Positions 44,827-58,650 are shown, numbered from the stretch's first letter. The stretch: DNA of 64,000 nt from Codonopsis lanceolata (GCA_013146195.2 CM028384.1:74003990-74067989); one strand, 5' to 3'. The notes: generated by a model from the sequence alone, not told the origin. A program made the numbers and translations.

Positions 44827-45854
44827 TTATAAGACTATTTTACCTATGTTTTTACCTTCATCCTTACTATCCAAATTCCCTCGAACGCAGCAAATGCAAG
44901 ATTACAAATTGATTTGAATAGCTAAAGAATAAAATTTCTTTGCTTCTAATTTGGGACACTAATCATCAACGAAAATACTCCCCCTGTTTCGGGTAAATAG
45001 TCTATTTTTCGTTTTGAAATGTTTTACTTAAATGGTCTACTTTTAAAAATTAAGATATAAAAGTGTCATATTATTACAATACTATATTTCATGCTCGTGT
45101 TTATGGCACGGTAAATTAATATATAATTGAAATTTTATAGGGGTTAGATCAATGTACACTACACAAATCAAATACGACATCCCAAAAACTAAAAAAAACA
45201 CATTTTATTGGCTGTAAAATTTTGTAACTCATTCAAAAAAATATAATTAAACATTCAAAAGCATTATCTCTTACACTCCAACCCAACATCTGTTAATTGA
45301 AATAAACTTAAAAATGAAAATTTCAGACAAAAAACTATAAAATAAATAGAATGAGACGGAGTGAACTAACAAAAGATTATTTAAAATCGAAAGCACAAAG
45401 ATTTCAGACAAATAAGGGAAAATTAACACAATTTTTTTTAAAAAATAAATTAAAAATACAAAAAATTGAAATTACAAAAAATAATTACAAAACTTATGAA
45501 AAAATATTTTTTTAAAAAACTAAATCTAGGCCGGACAAAAATTAAATTGAGATTTCAGTGATTACAATAACAATCAATTAAGAAACTAGAAACTAAATAT
45601 TTGTAAAATAGTAAATATAGGTTGCACAAAAATAAAAAATAAATAAATTAGAGATAATCATGGAAAAGAAACAACTATTTACATTCTTGGATAATTAAGA
45701 TCGTAAACTCTCAACAATTAATTGTTACTAGAATTAACTGTTATGCAAACGCTTGTGGAAATTGAGATTTAATCATGACCAATATTTATACTTGTAAAAA
45801 TGAATTATGACCGGTAGTTAACTTTTCAGAAAGACTGAGCTAAATTATAATATA
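44827..45854. other. AT-rich intergenic DNA
   Basis: No gene is seen. A CTCCCCCTGTTTCGGGTAAA end near 44985 and an AATGAGACGGAGTG end near 45360 may bound an enlarged Stowaway-type element. Confidence 0.4.
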
Positions 45855-46111
45855 CTCCCTTAGTTCAAAAATTATTGTCTTGCTTTATTTTTCGTTCGTC
45901 CTGAAAAAATTGTCTTGTTTAAAACTTTTCTTCTTAAAATAACATTTTTACCACTTTATCTTTTCTTTTTCATCCTATTTTAATTTTGGGTCAGATACAC
46001 ACGTGTTTTAAAGTAAACTACATATCAAACAAATATTAATAATTCAGTCAAATATATTTTCTTAAACCGTACGTTAAGTCAACCTAGACGATAATTTTAG
46101 AACGGGAAGAG
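45855..46111. mobile_element. Stowaway MITE upstream of SPS
   Basis: CTCCCTTAGTTCAAAAATTA at the left and AATTTTAGAACGGGAAGAG at the right lie between TA dinucleotides (45853-45854, 46112-46113). 257 bp, about 0.65 kb upstream of the SPS start codon. Confidence 0.82.
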
Positions 46112-46768
46112 TAGATTACTAATAGTATACTAAAAATGTTTTTTATTTTTTTAATTTGACTTTCAAAAAGTGACTCTTTGTCAGGAATGAATAGTGCATA
46201 ATATTAGGTTTTTTTTTTTTGTTGACAATGAAACAAGTAGTAAGAAAATATAGCACCAACCAGACTACAAAGATTAGTAAAATCTCCAAAGGGTTAGTGG
46301 TTTGGTAAATCGAAATAAAAGCATATTATCGGAATAATCTTCATTATCCCCCTTCCTTTCGCGACAGCACCAGAGAAATTCAATTATGAAAATCTTGAAA
46401 AAAAAAGGTATCCCCACTCGCTACCACTACGTAAAACTCTCTACTCTCCAATTTCATCCGCCACGTAACCAATTCATTTCCCTGTCCAAATTATTCAATT
46501 TTTTTCTTTTTTTTAACCCTTGTCAAGAACAGTCCCCTCCTCCCCTATATCTCAGCTCTGCGTTTCCTTCTCAGATTCACACACACATTCCCTCTCTAAA
46601 TTCTCCTTCATCACCACTTTCTCTCTCTAAATTCTCCATCATCACCACTTTCTCTCTAAATTCTCTATCTACAACACACACACACATATATATATTTATT
46701 TATACACACACAGATAGATACACGCAGGGGAACAGAGGAAAGCTGGTGGGTGGGGTGGCGTTCTGGGG
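46112..46768 (+). promoter_or_regulatory. Promoter and 5' leader of the SPS gene
   Basis: The region becomes pyrimidine-rich towards the ATG, with three near-copies of TCTCTAAATTCTCC and ATCACCACTTTC (46590-46680) followed by a CA/TA microsatellite (46675-46715). CCTATATCTCAG near 46543 is a weak TATA candidate. An upstream ATG at 46386 opens an out-of-frame reading frame that overlaps the SPS start. It matters only if transcription begins upstream of it. Confidence 0.45.
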
Positions 46769-49700
46769 ATGGCGGGAAACGATTGGATAAACAGTTACCT
46801 GGAGGCGATACTGGATGTAGGACCGGGAATCGACGATGCGAAGTCATCGCTGTTGCTCCGAGAGAGAGGAAGGTTCAGTCCTACTCGCTACTTCGTCGAT
46901 AATGTCATCGGATTTGATGAGACTGATCTTTATCGCTCTTGGGTTAAAGTATCTTACTTGCTCTCTGTCTGTGTTTTTATCTCTGTAACATGTGAAATTG
47001 TTGTTCGTAATCAAATTATTTGGATTGATTGATAGGCGCAAGCGACGAGGAGTCCCCAGGAGAGGAATACTCGGCTTGAGAATATGTGCTGGCGGATTTG
47101 GAATTTGGCTCGCCAGAAGAAGCAGGTTTTCCCTTACTTGTACTATCAATGAGTATGCATAGATTTATTCGTAGCGAGAAATTCGTGATTTAGCTGACGA
47201 ATTTTCCTTTCGAACTGATTTTTTGTGTATAAACGGGCTTGAACTTTAATTTTCGGTTCTAATCTGATGTAATTATTGCAATCGTAAGGGTCCTAAGGGA
47301 AGCTTAACTTTTGCGATACTAGTTGTGCTGTTATTTGTGTCTAAATTATGGTGCATGATCTGATAATTTACTTGATTTTTATTAGTTATTTATTTATGGG
47401 GAAATGGATTTTGCAAAACTAGTAAAAGACAGGGACAGGTTTTAAACTGTTATTCTGGCATTGCTTTGTGCTGATAAGCTGGTCCTGCTTTGGCATCAGC
47501 TACAACCCTTAATTCCGGTTATGAATGCTTTTGATGACAGATTTTTTTCTCTTTAATGGCAGGGTTTGCGTCGTCCCAATTTTTCAGTGGTGCTTAGTTG
47601 TTCTAGACTTATTGTGATGTTTTCTGTGAAGTTTTGCGTTGTCCTCTATTTTTGTGTTCCGTGATCATTTCTACCAATTAAATTCCTTTTTACGCGCAGA
47701 AAAATACTGTTCAATAACTTACGTAATCCATTACTAGGAATCCTTTGTGTATCTTGGTGCTCCCAAGTATCCACTCATTTTTGTCAATTCATGTTAGAGT
47801 GATACACACGTTACTAGATAGTAAAAGCTCGTACGATCTTATGAACATGCTTCAAGTCATGAATAATCATGACTACTCAACCTCTCTTGGGGTAAACAGC
47901 CTCTAATGCTTATGCTTAGTTCTACTCAACTCTCAAACAAAGGGAATGAGATTCAATCTTTTACTGCAAATTAATAAGCCATTTATTTCACTCAAAAGAC
48001 TGTCTGCTTGGAATATTTGTTTAGTCAATATGGAAATTTGGAAGGAGTTTTGAGTAGGATTAAGTTCGGGACAATGCCAGTTATGCGCCACCACCTCTAC
48101 TCTCTCAAACTACATGGTGCTAGCATGACGGTCGTAATTATAGGTGTAATAGATGGCATGGGTATAATCTAAGAAGTTAGAAAGAAGTGATGATGCAATT
48201 TCTACAATTTCATGTGTGTGTGTATGTGGGAGAAATTTGTTTAGTCAATATGGAAATTTGGAAGGAGTGTTAAGTAGGATTAAGTTCGGACAATGCCAGT
48301 TATGGACCGCACCACCTCTGCTCTCTTAAACTACACGATGCTAGCATGATGGATGGTCATAATTATAGGTGTAATAGATGGGTACAAGCCAAGATGTTGG
48401 AAATAAGTTTTGATGCAATTTCTCTTATATAAAAAAAAAAAAAGTTTTGACGCAATTTCTACATTTTCATGTATCTTCCTTTTAGTCCACGATATGTAAT
48501 TCGACTTTCTTGCCTACAGATATGTGCGAAGCTATTTAATACTTCTGAAAAATTTGTCTATAGAAAGTTTTTGTTATTAATGATTGCACCAGTGATCAGA
48601 CATTTAAATTTCTTCAATATTTAGTGAAAGACTTAATGTTGTTAACATGTATACCTGAAATACGTTGGAGAAAATTAACTATTTTGGTGTTAGATTTTAG
48701 TTGTCACAAGTGCTAATATGGTACATACCTTATTTACCAAGTTCTATTTGTAGGTTCAAAAGCCATTATGTTTTTTTTGACAAAAGAAGCCTTTATGTTC
48801 TGTTTTGAGATACTCTACTTTAATCTGTGGATGCTCCGTTGAAGTATATCACTGCTCTTTGCTAATGTATATTTATATTTAGCTTGAGGGAGAGGAAGCT
48901 CAGAGGACAGCTAAACGTCGTCTTGAGCGTGAAAGGGGGCGCAAAGAAGCAGTCGCTGATATGTCGGAGGACTTGTCAGAGGGGGAGAAAGGAGATACAG
49001 TCAGTGAGATGTCTGCTCATGGTGATAGCCACAGAGGTCGATTGCCCAGAATCAGTTCTATTGATGCAATGGAGGTGTGGGCTAATCAACAAAAGGGGAA
49101 GAAGCTTTACATTGTATTGATAAGGTATGAGCTGAGCTTAGTTTATGTATGGTATGTTAGCAGTTAGAAGATGGACAGAAGGAGATCACTTATGGGTGCG
49201 TCCGAGTGTGAGGAAAGTATATGAAACGAGAGGAAAAGAAAAAGTAAAACCATTTTCCTGAATCAAATGTGCAATTTCATCTATCTATTTATTTATTTAT
49301 TATTATTATTATTATTGGCTTAATGTGGGAGAATGGCACCACAACAAGGCCATATTGGACCCACCTATGGAGCTGAAGCCACCTTGGGACCGACCAACTG
49401 CCCCTCGCTAATAGTACAAGACAATTTTTTTTTTTTGATAGGTAATAGTACAAGACGAAATGGGAAACTTAACCGACATATAACCGTTTTTCCTTTACTT
49501 AATGAGTGATTGGATGTCAAATAGAAGTTCTGTTACTGCTGCAACCGTAAACTTCACTATGAATTGTTTCAGGGACTTTTGATAGGATTTTACATTTTGG
49601 GGAAAGTTTAAGGCCGAATCTTTTCATCAAATATAGAAGAAAATAATTTCATACTTCTTCGTCCCGACATAAGTGTCATGTTCCTGGAAAGGTTTGTCCT

Positions 49701-52700
49701 TAATGAGCGTCACAAAATGGGAAACGTAACCGACATATACCCTTTTTCCTTTACTTAATGAGTGATTGGATGTCAAATAGAAGTTCTGTTACTGCTGCAA
49801 CCGTGAACTTTACTATGAATTGTTTCAGGGACTATTGATAGGATTTTGCATTTTGGGGAAAGTTTAAGGCCGGATCTTTTCATCAAACATAGAAGAAAAT
49901 TATTTCATACTTCTTCGTCCCGATATAAGTGTCATGTTCCTGAAAAGGTTTGTCCTTAATGAGCGTCATTTTTTTCAAAAGTTAACCATTTACATGGCAT
50001 AGCTTACTAATTTAACCTCACATGCCTTTTTAAAGCATTGCTGACTTCCATGTAAGGGTGTATTATATTTGAAATTGGTTCCTGGATTTTGATAAATGTT
50101 GACATTCATTATCTCCTTAAAACCTGAAGTCTTTTTGGGACAGGGAGGATTTATTTTCTTTTCCTTAACTTCACTTTCTCATAGTTTTTCCAAAAACTAT
50201 TTTTCAACTAATGATTCTTGACATTCAAATGAGCAACATTTCAATTTGATTGGAATATTGTGTACAGACTTGAATACATAATATGTATATACAAATACTT
50301 TTTTATTTATAGGTAAGTGTGACCCCTTGTTGATATGAGATTCCTTTTTCTACTAACTAATAAAGTTGCTAAATTCACGTTTGGGGTGGAGGGAGTATCA
50401 TCTTTTTGTTTAAGAGGGTGTGGGAAGGACCTCACACTTTGCCTCAGATCTACCACCGGGCCACTCATTGGAGTTCATATTTTTAGTATATGCTGGGAGA
50501 TATATAAACAGATTTTGAACACACTAGTTGGCTAGCTGTACACGGGAAACTTCCTAGGATTCAAGAAAACGGTTGAGCCTGTCCTTTTTTCCCCCTGATG
50601 CTACGATTAAACTTGCATTATGATTTGTGTATTTGACAAATATGTTCTTTCAGTCTACATGGTCTAATACGGGGAGAGAACATGGAGCTCGGTCGTGATT
50701 CTGATACTGGTGGCCAGGTAGGTGTTTTTTGTTTTTCCCCAATCTTTCTGATTTGATGTTTTCTCTCTGTTGATGTACTGATTAAGAGTACTTCCAAATA
50801 TAATAGTTCACTTGTAGCATTTGATTGCTTTCTCTGAAAGCTGAACTATTTTGCTTCCTCTTATAATCCCTCCTGTTCCAGGTTAAGTATGTTGTGGAAC
50901 TTGCCCGGGCGTTGGCTTCGATGCCAGGTGTTTATCGGGTTGATTTACTTACTAGGCAAGTATCCTCTCCAGAAGTGGACTGGAGTTATGGTGAACCAAC
51001 GGAGATGCTGTCTTCGCAAAATTCTGAAGGTTTGATGGGCGAGATGGGCGAGAGTAGTGGTGCTTATATTATCCGTATTCCATTTGGTCCAAAAGATGAA
51101 TATGTTCCAAAAGAACTTCTATGGCCACACATTCCAGAATTTGTTGATGGTGCACTGGGCCACGTGTTACAGATGTCCAAAGTTCTAGGTGAGCAAATTG
51201 GTGGTGGGCAGCCTGTCTGGCCTGTTGCTGTACATGGGCATTATGCAGATGCTGGTGATTCCGCTGCTCTTTTATCCGGTGCTCTAAATGTACCCATGCT
51301 TTTTACTGGTCACTCTCTTGGACGAGATAAATTGGAACAACTTTTGAGGCAAGGACGATTATCAAAAGATGAAATAAATTCGACGTACAAAATAATGCGC
51401 AGGATAGAGGCTGAGGAGTTATCCGTTGATGCATCAGAAATAGTCATAACTAGCACTAGACAGGAAATTGAGGAACAGTGGCGCTTGTATGATGGTTTTG
51501 ATCCAATACTAGAACGTAAACTACGAGCAAGGATCAGGCGCAACGTGAGCTGTTATGGACGATTCATGCCTCGCATGGTTGTAAGTGCCTAAACATACTA
51601 TTTTCCGTTTTGTCGCTCTCAAGTACCTTTAGTCACTAATGAACTGAAGTTTGCCTGGCTATATTTATGAAATTCCTGTTGTCCCATTTTTCGCTAAACA
51701 CAGTTTACTTGCTCTCACTATTTCGTCATCAATCAAGTGTACCCTGTTCCTTCCGTCAAGTTTGTCTAATCTATTCTTCCTGATGCTCAGGGCAAGATTT
51801 AGCTAATTAAAAATAAATCGCAAGGAAGATACTGAAAATAATACCATGTCAATTACGAATGTTTAGATATTTCATACAGGAAAGACATCAAGAATTGTTT
51901 GTTTAACTTGACACAAGTCTCAAGCATGGAGAATTTGAAACGGCACAGACTCCAGTAAAATTGTAATAAAATTGCAGTTTAACGGTATTTGTGTTGCTGA
52001 AAGAAATCCGTATAGGTAGTTGAATTGCCATTTATATTGGTAACTTTCTCATCCCATTTGAAGATTTAGGTTCCCATTTTGAAAAGTCAAATCTCTTTTT
52101 AAAATTACATTAAATTCCTTGAAAGTTATTATTAACCATAATCTCCCATTGGTATCTTAAGTTGTTTCTTGAACATATATGGGCTAAAGTTAGAATACTA
52201 TGGATGTCACGTGTCTTACAATCTAAACTTGGTGAGAATTCTTAAATTGTTGTTCGAGTGGTTACTTCACCATTATAATTTATTTGTAAAGAAGTATCTG
52301 TCTCGTCTATTTTGATGGTTGTGCATGTGAAGCGCTTGCTATGTCTTTATGTACACTATTGATTACTTAAGTTACTTACAGGTGATGCCACCTGGGATGG
52401 AGTTCCATCATATTATTCCACATGATGGTGATATAGACGGTGAAACAGAAGGAACTGAAGATCATCCTGCTTCTCCAGACCCACCAATTTGGACTGAGGT
52501 TATATTTATTTTTGACATTCTTTTTCCTGAAACGTCCAGTCCAAATAGCATCCTATTTTTTAATCCCTTGGATGAAAGCGGTTTCCTTTTTCATTGGATA
52601 TCTTATCCCAGAACTTTTGTTTTCATTATTTTCCTATTTTTGAGACTCACATGTATCTCAACCTTCATTTATGCAGATAATGCGCTTCTTTACTAATCCG

Positions 52701-55700
52701 CGAAAGCCTATGATACTTGCACTTGCCAGGCCAGATCCTAAAAAGAACCTTGTGACTTTGGTCAAAGCATTTGGGGAATGTCGTCCACTAAGAGAGCTTG
52801 CTAATCTTGTAAGTTTGAATTACCTGCAACATTTTGGTGAATACATATACTTTTGAAGCAGTGAAATCAGCTTTGTAATCGGAGTACCTCTTTCTTCTGT
52901 ATTTTGCAGACATTAATAATGGGCAACCGAGATAACATTGATGAGATGTCTAGCACCAATTCTTCTGTTCTCCTCTCAATAATTAAGATGATTGACAAGT
53001 ACGATCTCTATGGACAAGTGGCATACCCTAAACACCACAAACAGAATGATGTACCTGACATATACCGCTTAGCAGCAAAGACAAAGGTATACTTTCCAAC
53101 TTCTTGCATCTCTTGGGTTTACAAGTTGATCAAGAATATGATGTTACCAGGATTATAAGAAGTATGCTGATTATGCTGCTTATTTTCCTCTTGTTCTCAT
53201 GCATCTTGATTAAATAGAAACTTATGGAAGAACTAGCACCATGTTCAATCCTCCGATAGTACTATAAATATTTTTGCGCTGAACTTGTCATTTTCTTGAC
53301 TTCATTGTACTGGGGATTACTGGGAACTTATCATTCTAGATGCTTCACCTCTTAGTCAGTGCTTGCACAATGGTTGCAGTATCTTTTAGTATCATACCTG
53401 AAACTTGAAGTGTTACGCTCGGGTATCATTGTTTGTCTTGCTGTCATATAATCTTGGTGGCATATGTCACGTTGAAGAAGTATAATCTCATATACATTTG
53501 AAAGAGATTTCCTTTCACATGTATCGATATTTTCCGCTGTGTCATCTTTTCTTATGCTGTATTAACCAAAATATGAATACTAATGGAGCACTGGTTTAGC
53601 TTTACCTGACAACCAAGAGATATCAAAAAGTGACCGTTTTCGTAATTTAGGCTGGGTTAGTTATTTGAGACGGAGACATCGCAGATGATGGTACTCATAA
53701 TTAATACATGCAGGGTGGACGCCAAGAACTGCTTGTGGAGGATTATGTTGTCAGCATGTACTGTTGAAGTAAATGAGAGGTTTTTAGGGTGTCAACTAAA
53801 GAGTTCAATCTTAGGCATGGGGTGGTGTGTATCTAGAAGGCAACATGGTTGTAGAATGTTCCTTATATGTGAATGTTAATAGATGTGGTAAAACCAAATA
53901 TGATAAATTCTAGTTACGTAAATGTCTGTAGAAGCATTCTCAATTGGTTACATCAAACATTGGCAGTTCTAGGCACAAGTTAGTAGTTTAGACTTCTCCT
54001 AGTTGCTAGGTTATCATGTTTCACTGTAACATTAAACTTGATGGGTAAACTGATATTTTGGTCATTTAAGTATACACCTTTTTGCAATGTGCCCGTCACG
54101 AAAATTGTATTTGTGATTCGATGATCGAAAATTCTAAATTTTGCAATGCAATCATTTTAAAGATGGCCATTATAAAATTTAAACGGATTAGTCACATGAT
54201 ATTCACATGTGGTTGGAAACTTGTGAAAAAAAAAAAAGTATTTGCCAACGTGGCAACTTTAATATAGCAACTTGACAATTAAAGTCTAATGTTATTTATT
54301 ATTTTAAGTAAATAATCAAAGTGTCATTTACTCCCTCCCTCCCTCCCACACCCCCGGCCCCCCTCCTCCTCCATTCTCTCTCTCTCTCAACTCTTAGACT
54401 GAGCGCGCACTTCCTCTTTTCCGTATCTATTAACCAATGCATGTGGGCTTTATGAATTTGAATTTGAATCTGATGGGTTGGAACTAGTAGTGTATGTTCC
54501 TCTTCTGTTTTTGATCCCCTTGGTCTGTGACAAACAACTTTTGATTTTGATTCGGCAATAAACCTTTCTTGGAGGAATTAGGTGGTGACTGTACGCGATG
54601 TGTTGCCGCCAACATTCCCTTTCCAGCAGCCCGGCGCTTACGATGCCGCAATTCCTTTCATACCCCTTACCTGACCCCGTCGTAGTGTTGTGTTGTTTCA
54701 ATACCTGACATTTCGATTTGGTGGGTTCATGGCTACTGTTGTTGGGACACTAGAGGAAGGGAGAGGAGGGGGGTAGTGGATCTTGGGTTTCCAAAGAGTT
54801 AACTTAGAGAGGGGGAAAGGATAGCGGATGTGTGTTTTTTTTTTCTTGATTTCATTGATTTGATTTTAGTAGGAGGGATGTTACTGAATTTGGTGGTGAA
54901 GGAAGTATTGTCAATTGTAAGAGAGCTGGAGGAGGTGGCAGCAGTGGAGGGGGGGTAACCGTGGCGGTGGCCGTCTTGGAGGTGAGGTTGGCGTCTTGGC
55001 GATTTCGGTGGAGATGTGGATGGTGAATTTGGGGAGGTAATTACATTCTCTTGAAACTATTAAATAGAAAATTATAATAATTGAGACTATAAATAAATAA
55101 ACAGGAAAGGAAAAGGTTGGATGAAATATCTTTAAACCTGAATAAATAATCCAAGTCAGAAAATCTTTAGTGAAGTCAACATTTTCCGTTAACTTTTGTA
55201 ATGCCATCCAAAATGTGGTTGAGTGTATCATGTTATGGATCGGTTATGTCAAAAAGCTACTCACAAGGACAGTATCGTCTTCTTAACTGGTAAGGATGAC
55301 TAAGGATGGTTGTCCATCACATTATCCTACGTGCCAAGTGCTCAATATTTGGACATTGTATCGAGTATTGACAACATGAGAGCCCAAAAGGAATAGGGCG
55401 GGTCTTTAAGCAATCCTATATATGTTTTAGCATAGGTAGTTAGTTTCCGAACCCCGTGTAAGCTTTTTGTGGAGTATAACTATTTTTTTTCCTTTTTCCA
55501 TAAGAAATATAATTAAGGTGCCCTTCTCCCCATTTCTCGTTAGTAATGTACTTTGAGATATTTAATTTGGCTTTTCTTATTTTGGCAGGGTGTTTTCATC
55601 AACCCTGCTTTCATTGAACCATTTGGACTCACTCTGATTGAGGTGGTCTTCTGATATATTCTAGGACCTACTTTCACCACTTATTCTCATATCAAAAATA

Positions 55701-57678
55701 ATGTCATCAAAATAAATCCAGCATAACTTGGTTTTCATTGAATAGGCTGCTGCTCATGGTTTACCGATGGTTGCTACCAGAAATGGAGGTCCTGTGGATA
55801 TTCATCGGGTAGGTCATTCTTGTTATGTAATTTGGGCTAAGTTTCTATAATTTCGATAATTTATATGAATACAAGGGTTGTTCTGTTGCATTTGCAGGTA
55901 CTTGATAATGGACTTCTTATTGATCCCCATGATCAGCAGTCTATTGCTGATGCTCTGTTAAAGCTGGTTGCAGATAAGCAACTTTGGGCAAAATGCAGGG
56001 CAAATGGCTTGAGAAACATCCATCTCTTTTCATGGACAGAACATTGCAAAACTTACTTGTCACGCATAGCAAGTTGCAAACAGAGGCAGCCAAGTTGGCT
56101 AAAAGCTGATGACGATGATGAAAACTCAGAAACAGACTCCCCAAGTGATTCTTTAAGAGATATACAGGATATATCGTTGAATTTGAAGTTTTCACTGGAT
56201 GGAGAAAAGAATGATGGTCAGGGGGACCTGGAGGATCAAAAAAGTAAATTAGAAAATGCTGTTTTGTCATGGTCAAAGGGTGTCGCTAAAGGGGCACAAA
56301 AGGCTGGGTCTGCAGAAAAAGCAGACCAGAATACTAAGTTCCCAGCATTAAGGAGGAGGAAGCATATTTTTGTAGTTGCTGTGGATTCTGATGATGTTCC
56401 TACTCTTTTCAAAAGTGTTAGAAAGATATTTGAGACTGTAGAGATGGAGAGGGCAGAAGGGTCGATAGGATTCATTTTGGCCACATCCTTTACAATGGCA
56501 GAAATTCATTCTTTTCTGGTTTCAGAGGGTGTGAGCCCTTCAGATTTTGATGCTTTTATTTGCAATAGCGGTGCTGATCTCTACTATTCCTCTCCTCATT
56601 CAGAAGATAATCCGTTTGTTTTTGACTTGTATTACCATTCACACATTGAATACCGCTGGGGTGGAGAAGGGTTGAGGAAGACTTTGGTCCGGTGGGCTGC
56701 ATCTGTTACGGACAAGAAGGCTGAAAATGAAAGGGAACATGTAGTTACAGAAGACGAAAAGATTTCAACCAACTATTGTTATGCTTTCAAAGTTCGCAAG
56801 CCAGGAGTGGTAAGATAACGTGTTTTCAATCTACAAATGTTTGTGCATGCCAGTCTGGATTTTTATCTTTTATTGTTTAAAGTTAACGCATCTCATTGGG
56901 TTGACTATCTTCTCACTGGCGTAGGACTTATGCAGTTCTGGAGGTTACTAAACTTTTACGGTTAATCCATCTGTCTTATATCAGTGCTTTGATTTTGTAG
57001 GTTCCTCCTGTCAAGGAAATTCGCAAGTTAATGAGAATTCAAGCTCTCCGTTGCCATGTTATTTGTTGCCAAAATGGAAGAAAGATTAATGTCATCCCAG
57101 TACTAGCTTCTCGTTCTCAGGCCCTCAGGTATTCTTTATTTAGCGGTTGTATCAACTAAAATGTTCATGGTTTACCTTTTCAAAATTGACTAATGCTGTT
57201 ATGGTCTCTGGTAGATTGAAGTTATAATGGTGCAAACCCAATTCTATTACATGTCTGGTGCAGGAATTTAGAAAAATCCTGAATTGTGACCTCCATATAT
57301 GATGTAGAATTTGCTTCCTTTCCCTGTGTTGTTGTTGTTTATCTGTTACTCTTGTTAGATTCGGCATGAGTTAATGAACTCATTCTCAACCCCTTCAGGT
57401 ACTTGTATCTACGGTGGGGTATGGACTTGTCAAAGGTGGTAGTTTTTGTTGGTGAGAGCGGTGACACTGATTATGAAGGATTTCTTGGTGGTGTGCACAA
57501 ATCTGTAGTATTCAAGGGAGTTTGCAGTGGAACGAACAATCAACTTCATGCTAATAGAACCTACCCACTTTCAGATGTCGTGCCTGTCAACAGTCCTAAT
57601 ATTATTCAAACAAGTGAAGAATGCAGCCCTGAGGATCTTCGGTCTTCATTGGAGAATCTCGGAGTTCTCAAAGGTTAA
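46769..57678 (+). CDS. SPS: Sucrose-phosphate synthase, family A, 13 exons, intact
   Basis: It transfers glucose from UDP-glucose to fructose-6-phosphate, giving sucrose-6-phosphate in the cytosol, the controlling step of sucrose synthesis. Exons: 46769-46948, 47036-47125, 48883-49124, 50654-50717, 50882-51580, 52382-52498, 52677-52808, 52910-53086, 55589-55642, 55746-55808, 55898-56809, 57001-57128, 57399-57678. All are GT-AG, in phase, 1045 residues. The start MAGNDWINSYLEAILDVGPG is typical of family A. The N-terminal GT4 half runs about 165-450, with GHSLGRDKLEQLLRQG. The UDP-glucose half has E577-x7-E585. The phosphatase-like domain runs about 760-1010. Ser149, Ser220 and Ser415 match spinach Ser158 (light/dark), Ser229 (14-3-3) and Ser424 (osmotic stress). 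Introns 2, 3 and 8 are long and contain repeats. No lesion is seen. Confidence 0.97.
48014..48469. repeat. Tandem duplication, about 221-bp unit, in SPS intron 2
   Basis: Copies start at 48014 and 48235 with ATTTGTTTAGTCAATATGGA. Shared words include TAGGATTAAGTTCGG, CAATGCCAGTTATG, GATGCTAGCATGA-type and TAATTATAGGTGTAATAGAT. The second copy has a poly(A) expansion near 48430. Confidence 0.9.
49458..49968. repeat. Tandem duplication, 257-bp unit, in SPS intron 3
   Basis: Copies start at 49458 and 49715 with AAATGGGAAAC. TTCCTTTACTTAATGAGTGA, AGTTCTGTTACTGCTGCAAC, TTGGGGAAAGTTTAAGGCCG and TTAATGAGCGTCA recur with few differences, so this is a younger duplication than the one in intron 2. Confidence 0.93.
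53087..55588. other. Large SPS intron 8 with probable transposon insertion
   Basis: This 2.5-kb intron is the longest in the gene. From about 54050 to 55260 the composition changes: TTTGGTCATTTAAGTATACA resembles a MULE terminus, followed by a C-rich CCCTCCCTCCCTCCCACACC stretch (54331) and a GGTGG-rich block (54930-55025). I found no matching right terminus. The short reading frames inside look non-genic. Confidence 0.45.
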
Positions 57679-58203
57679 AAAGTTGCATTTGCTCCTGGCT
57701 TGTTGTCTCTTGTACTTGGGTCTTTTTGGCTGTGCCTTCATTGTCATCCAAACTGCTCATTCTTTGAGAGGTTGGATTGCCGGTGTTTTTTTTTTTTTTC
57801 CCGAAAACCCAAGTGAAAGATTTATATTCTTTTTTTTAAAAAATTTCATCTCCAGTTCAAAGTCAAGTCACACATTGGTTTGTCGGAATTCGGAAAGGAG
57901 GGAGTATCAATAAAAAAAATTTATTTTCCCAAAATTTTTATGTCTTAGAGTTTCTACTTTTTCTAGTGTCGTTTTCATTCTAAATATATTTTACATTTAA
58001 AAAAAAGAGTGCAATGCTGCCATTGTTAGGAAGTCAAACTTAACGTGCGTCTGATAACGAATTGGGCAATTATGGGTGATGTTCATCCATGCCTCCGTCT
58101 CCGTGTGGTCACCTCCTCATCTGTGAAACATATCAAGATTCATCAAAGCAAAATTTTGTCAGAATTCAGTGGTCTTGGAAATGACGACATAAAATCTTTA
58201 ACC
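57679..58203 (+). other. SPS 3' untranslated region and flank
   Basis: T-rich sequence after the stop fits a plant 3' UTR. GGAAAGGAGGGAGTATC near 57893 is a Stowaway right end without a left partner. A GTCTGATAACGAATTGGGC segment near 58050 is unrecognised. Confidence 0.45.
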
Positions 58204-58650
58204 GACATTATAAGGCCATGTACAACAAAGGATCATATTTGATCTTTATTTAATACTCAAATTATTAAAAATAAATATAAAAACTATTTGATACCCATGT
58301 AAGACAAACTTCAATAATCTTTCATATCTTACCATTTTTATCCTCAATAACTTTAAATATCAAGTATCCAAATAAGTCAAACCAAATATCTATTTATAGA
58401 TAAAATGTGTACTTCTAAATTGTGAAAATGCCAAAATCAAAAAAGAAAAATAAAAATGACATCTGGGAAAGAAATGAAGAGAATCAAGTGGGTCTTGGAA
58501 AATGGGGCGTCTCACCCCAAGACACTAAGTGAAGAATATCATTTTTGATCTCCTTGTGATTGAATTTTGATCCTCCGTTGTTTGTCAAAAACCCACCATA
58601 ATCCCCATATAAAACGCCGTTGTACCTGATCTAACAATGACAATTCTTCT
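58204..58650. mobile_element. Possible MITE related to the 17124/23366 family
   Basis: GGCCATGTACAACAAAGGAT at the left and CGTTGTACCTGATC near 58618 are loosely inverted. TTTAATACTCAAATTATT, TCATATCTTACCATTTTTAT and CTATTTATAGATAAAATGTG parallel the interior of the Harbinger-like MITEs. The ends are not firm. Confidence 0.4.

Noticed and set aside
54911..55231. Minus-strand frame of 106 codons in SPS intron 8
   Set aside because: It spans the GGTGG-rich block and AT-rich DNA, has no recognisable domain, and lies within an intron.
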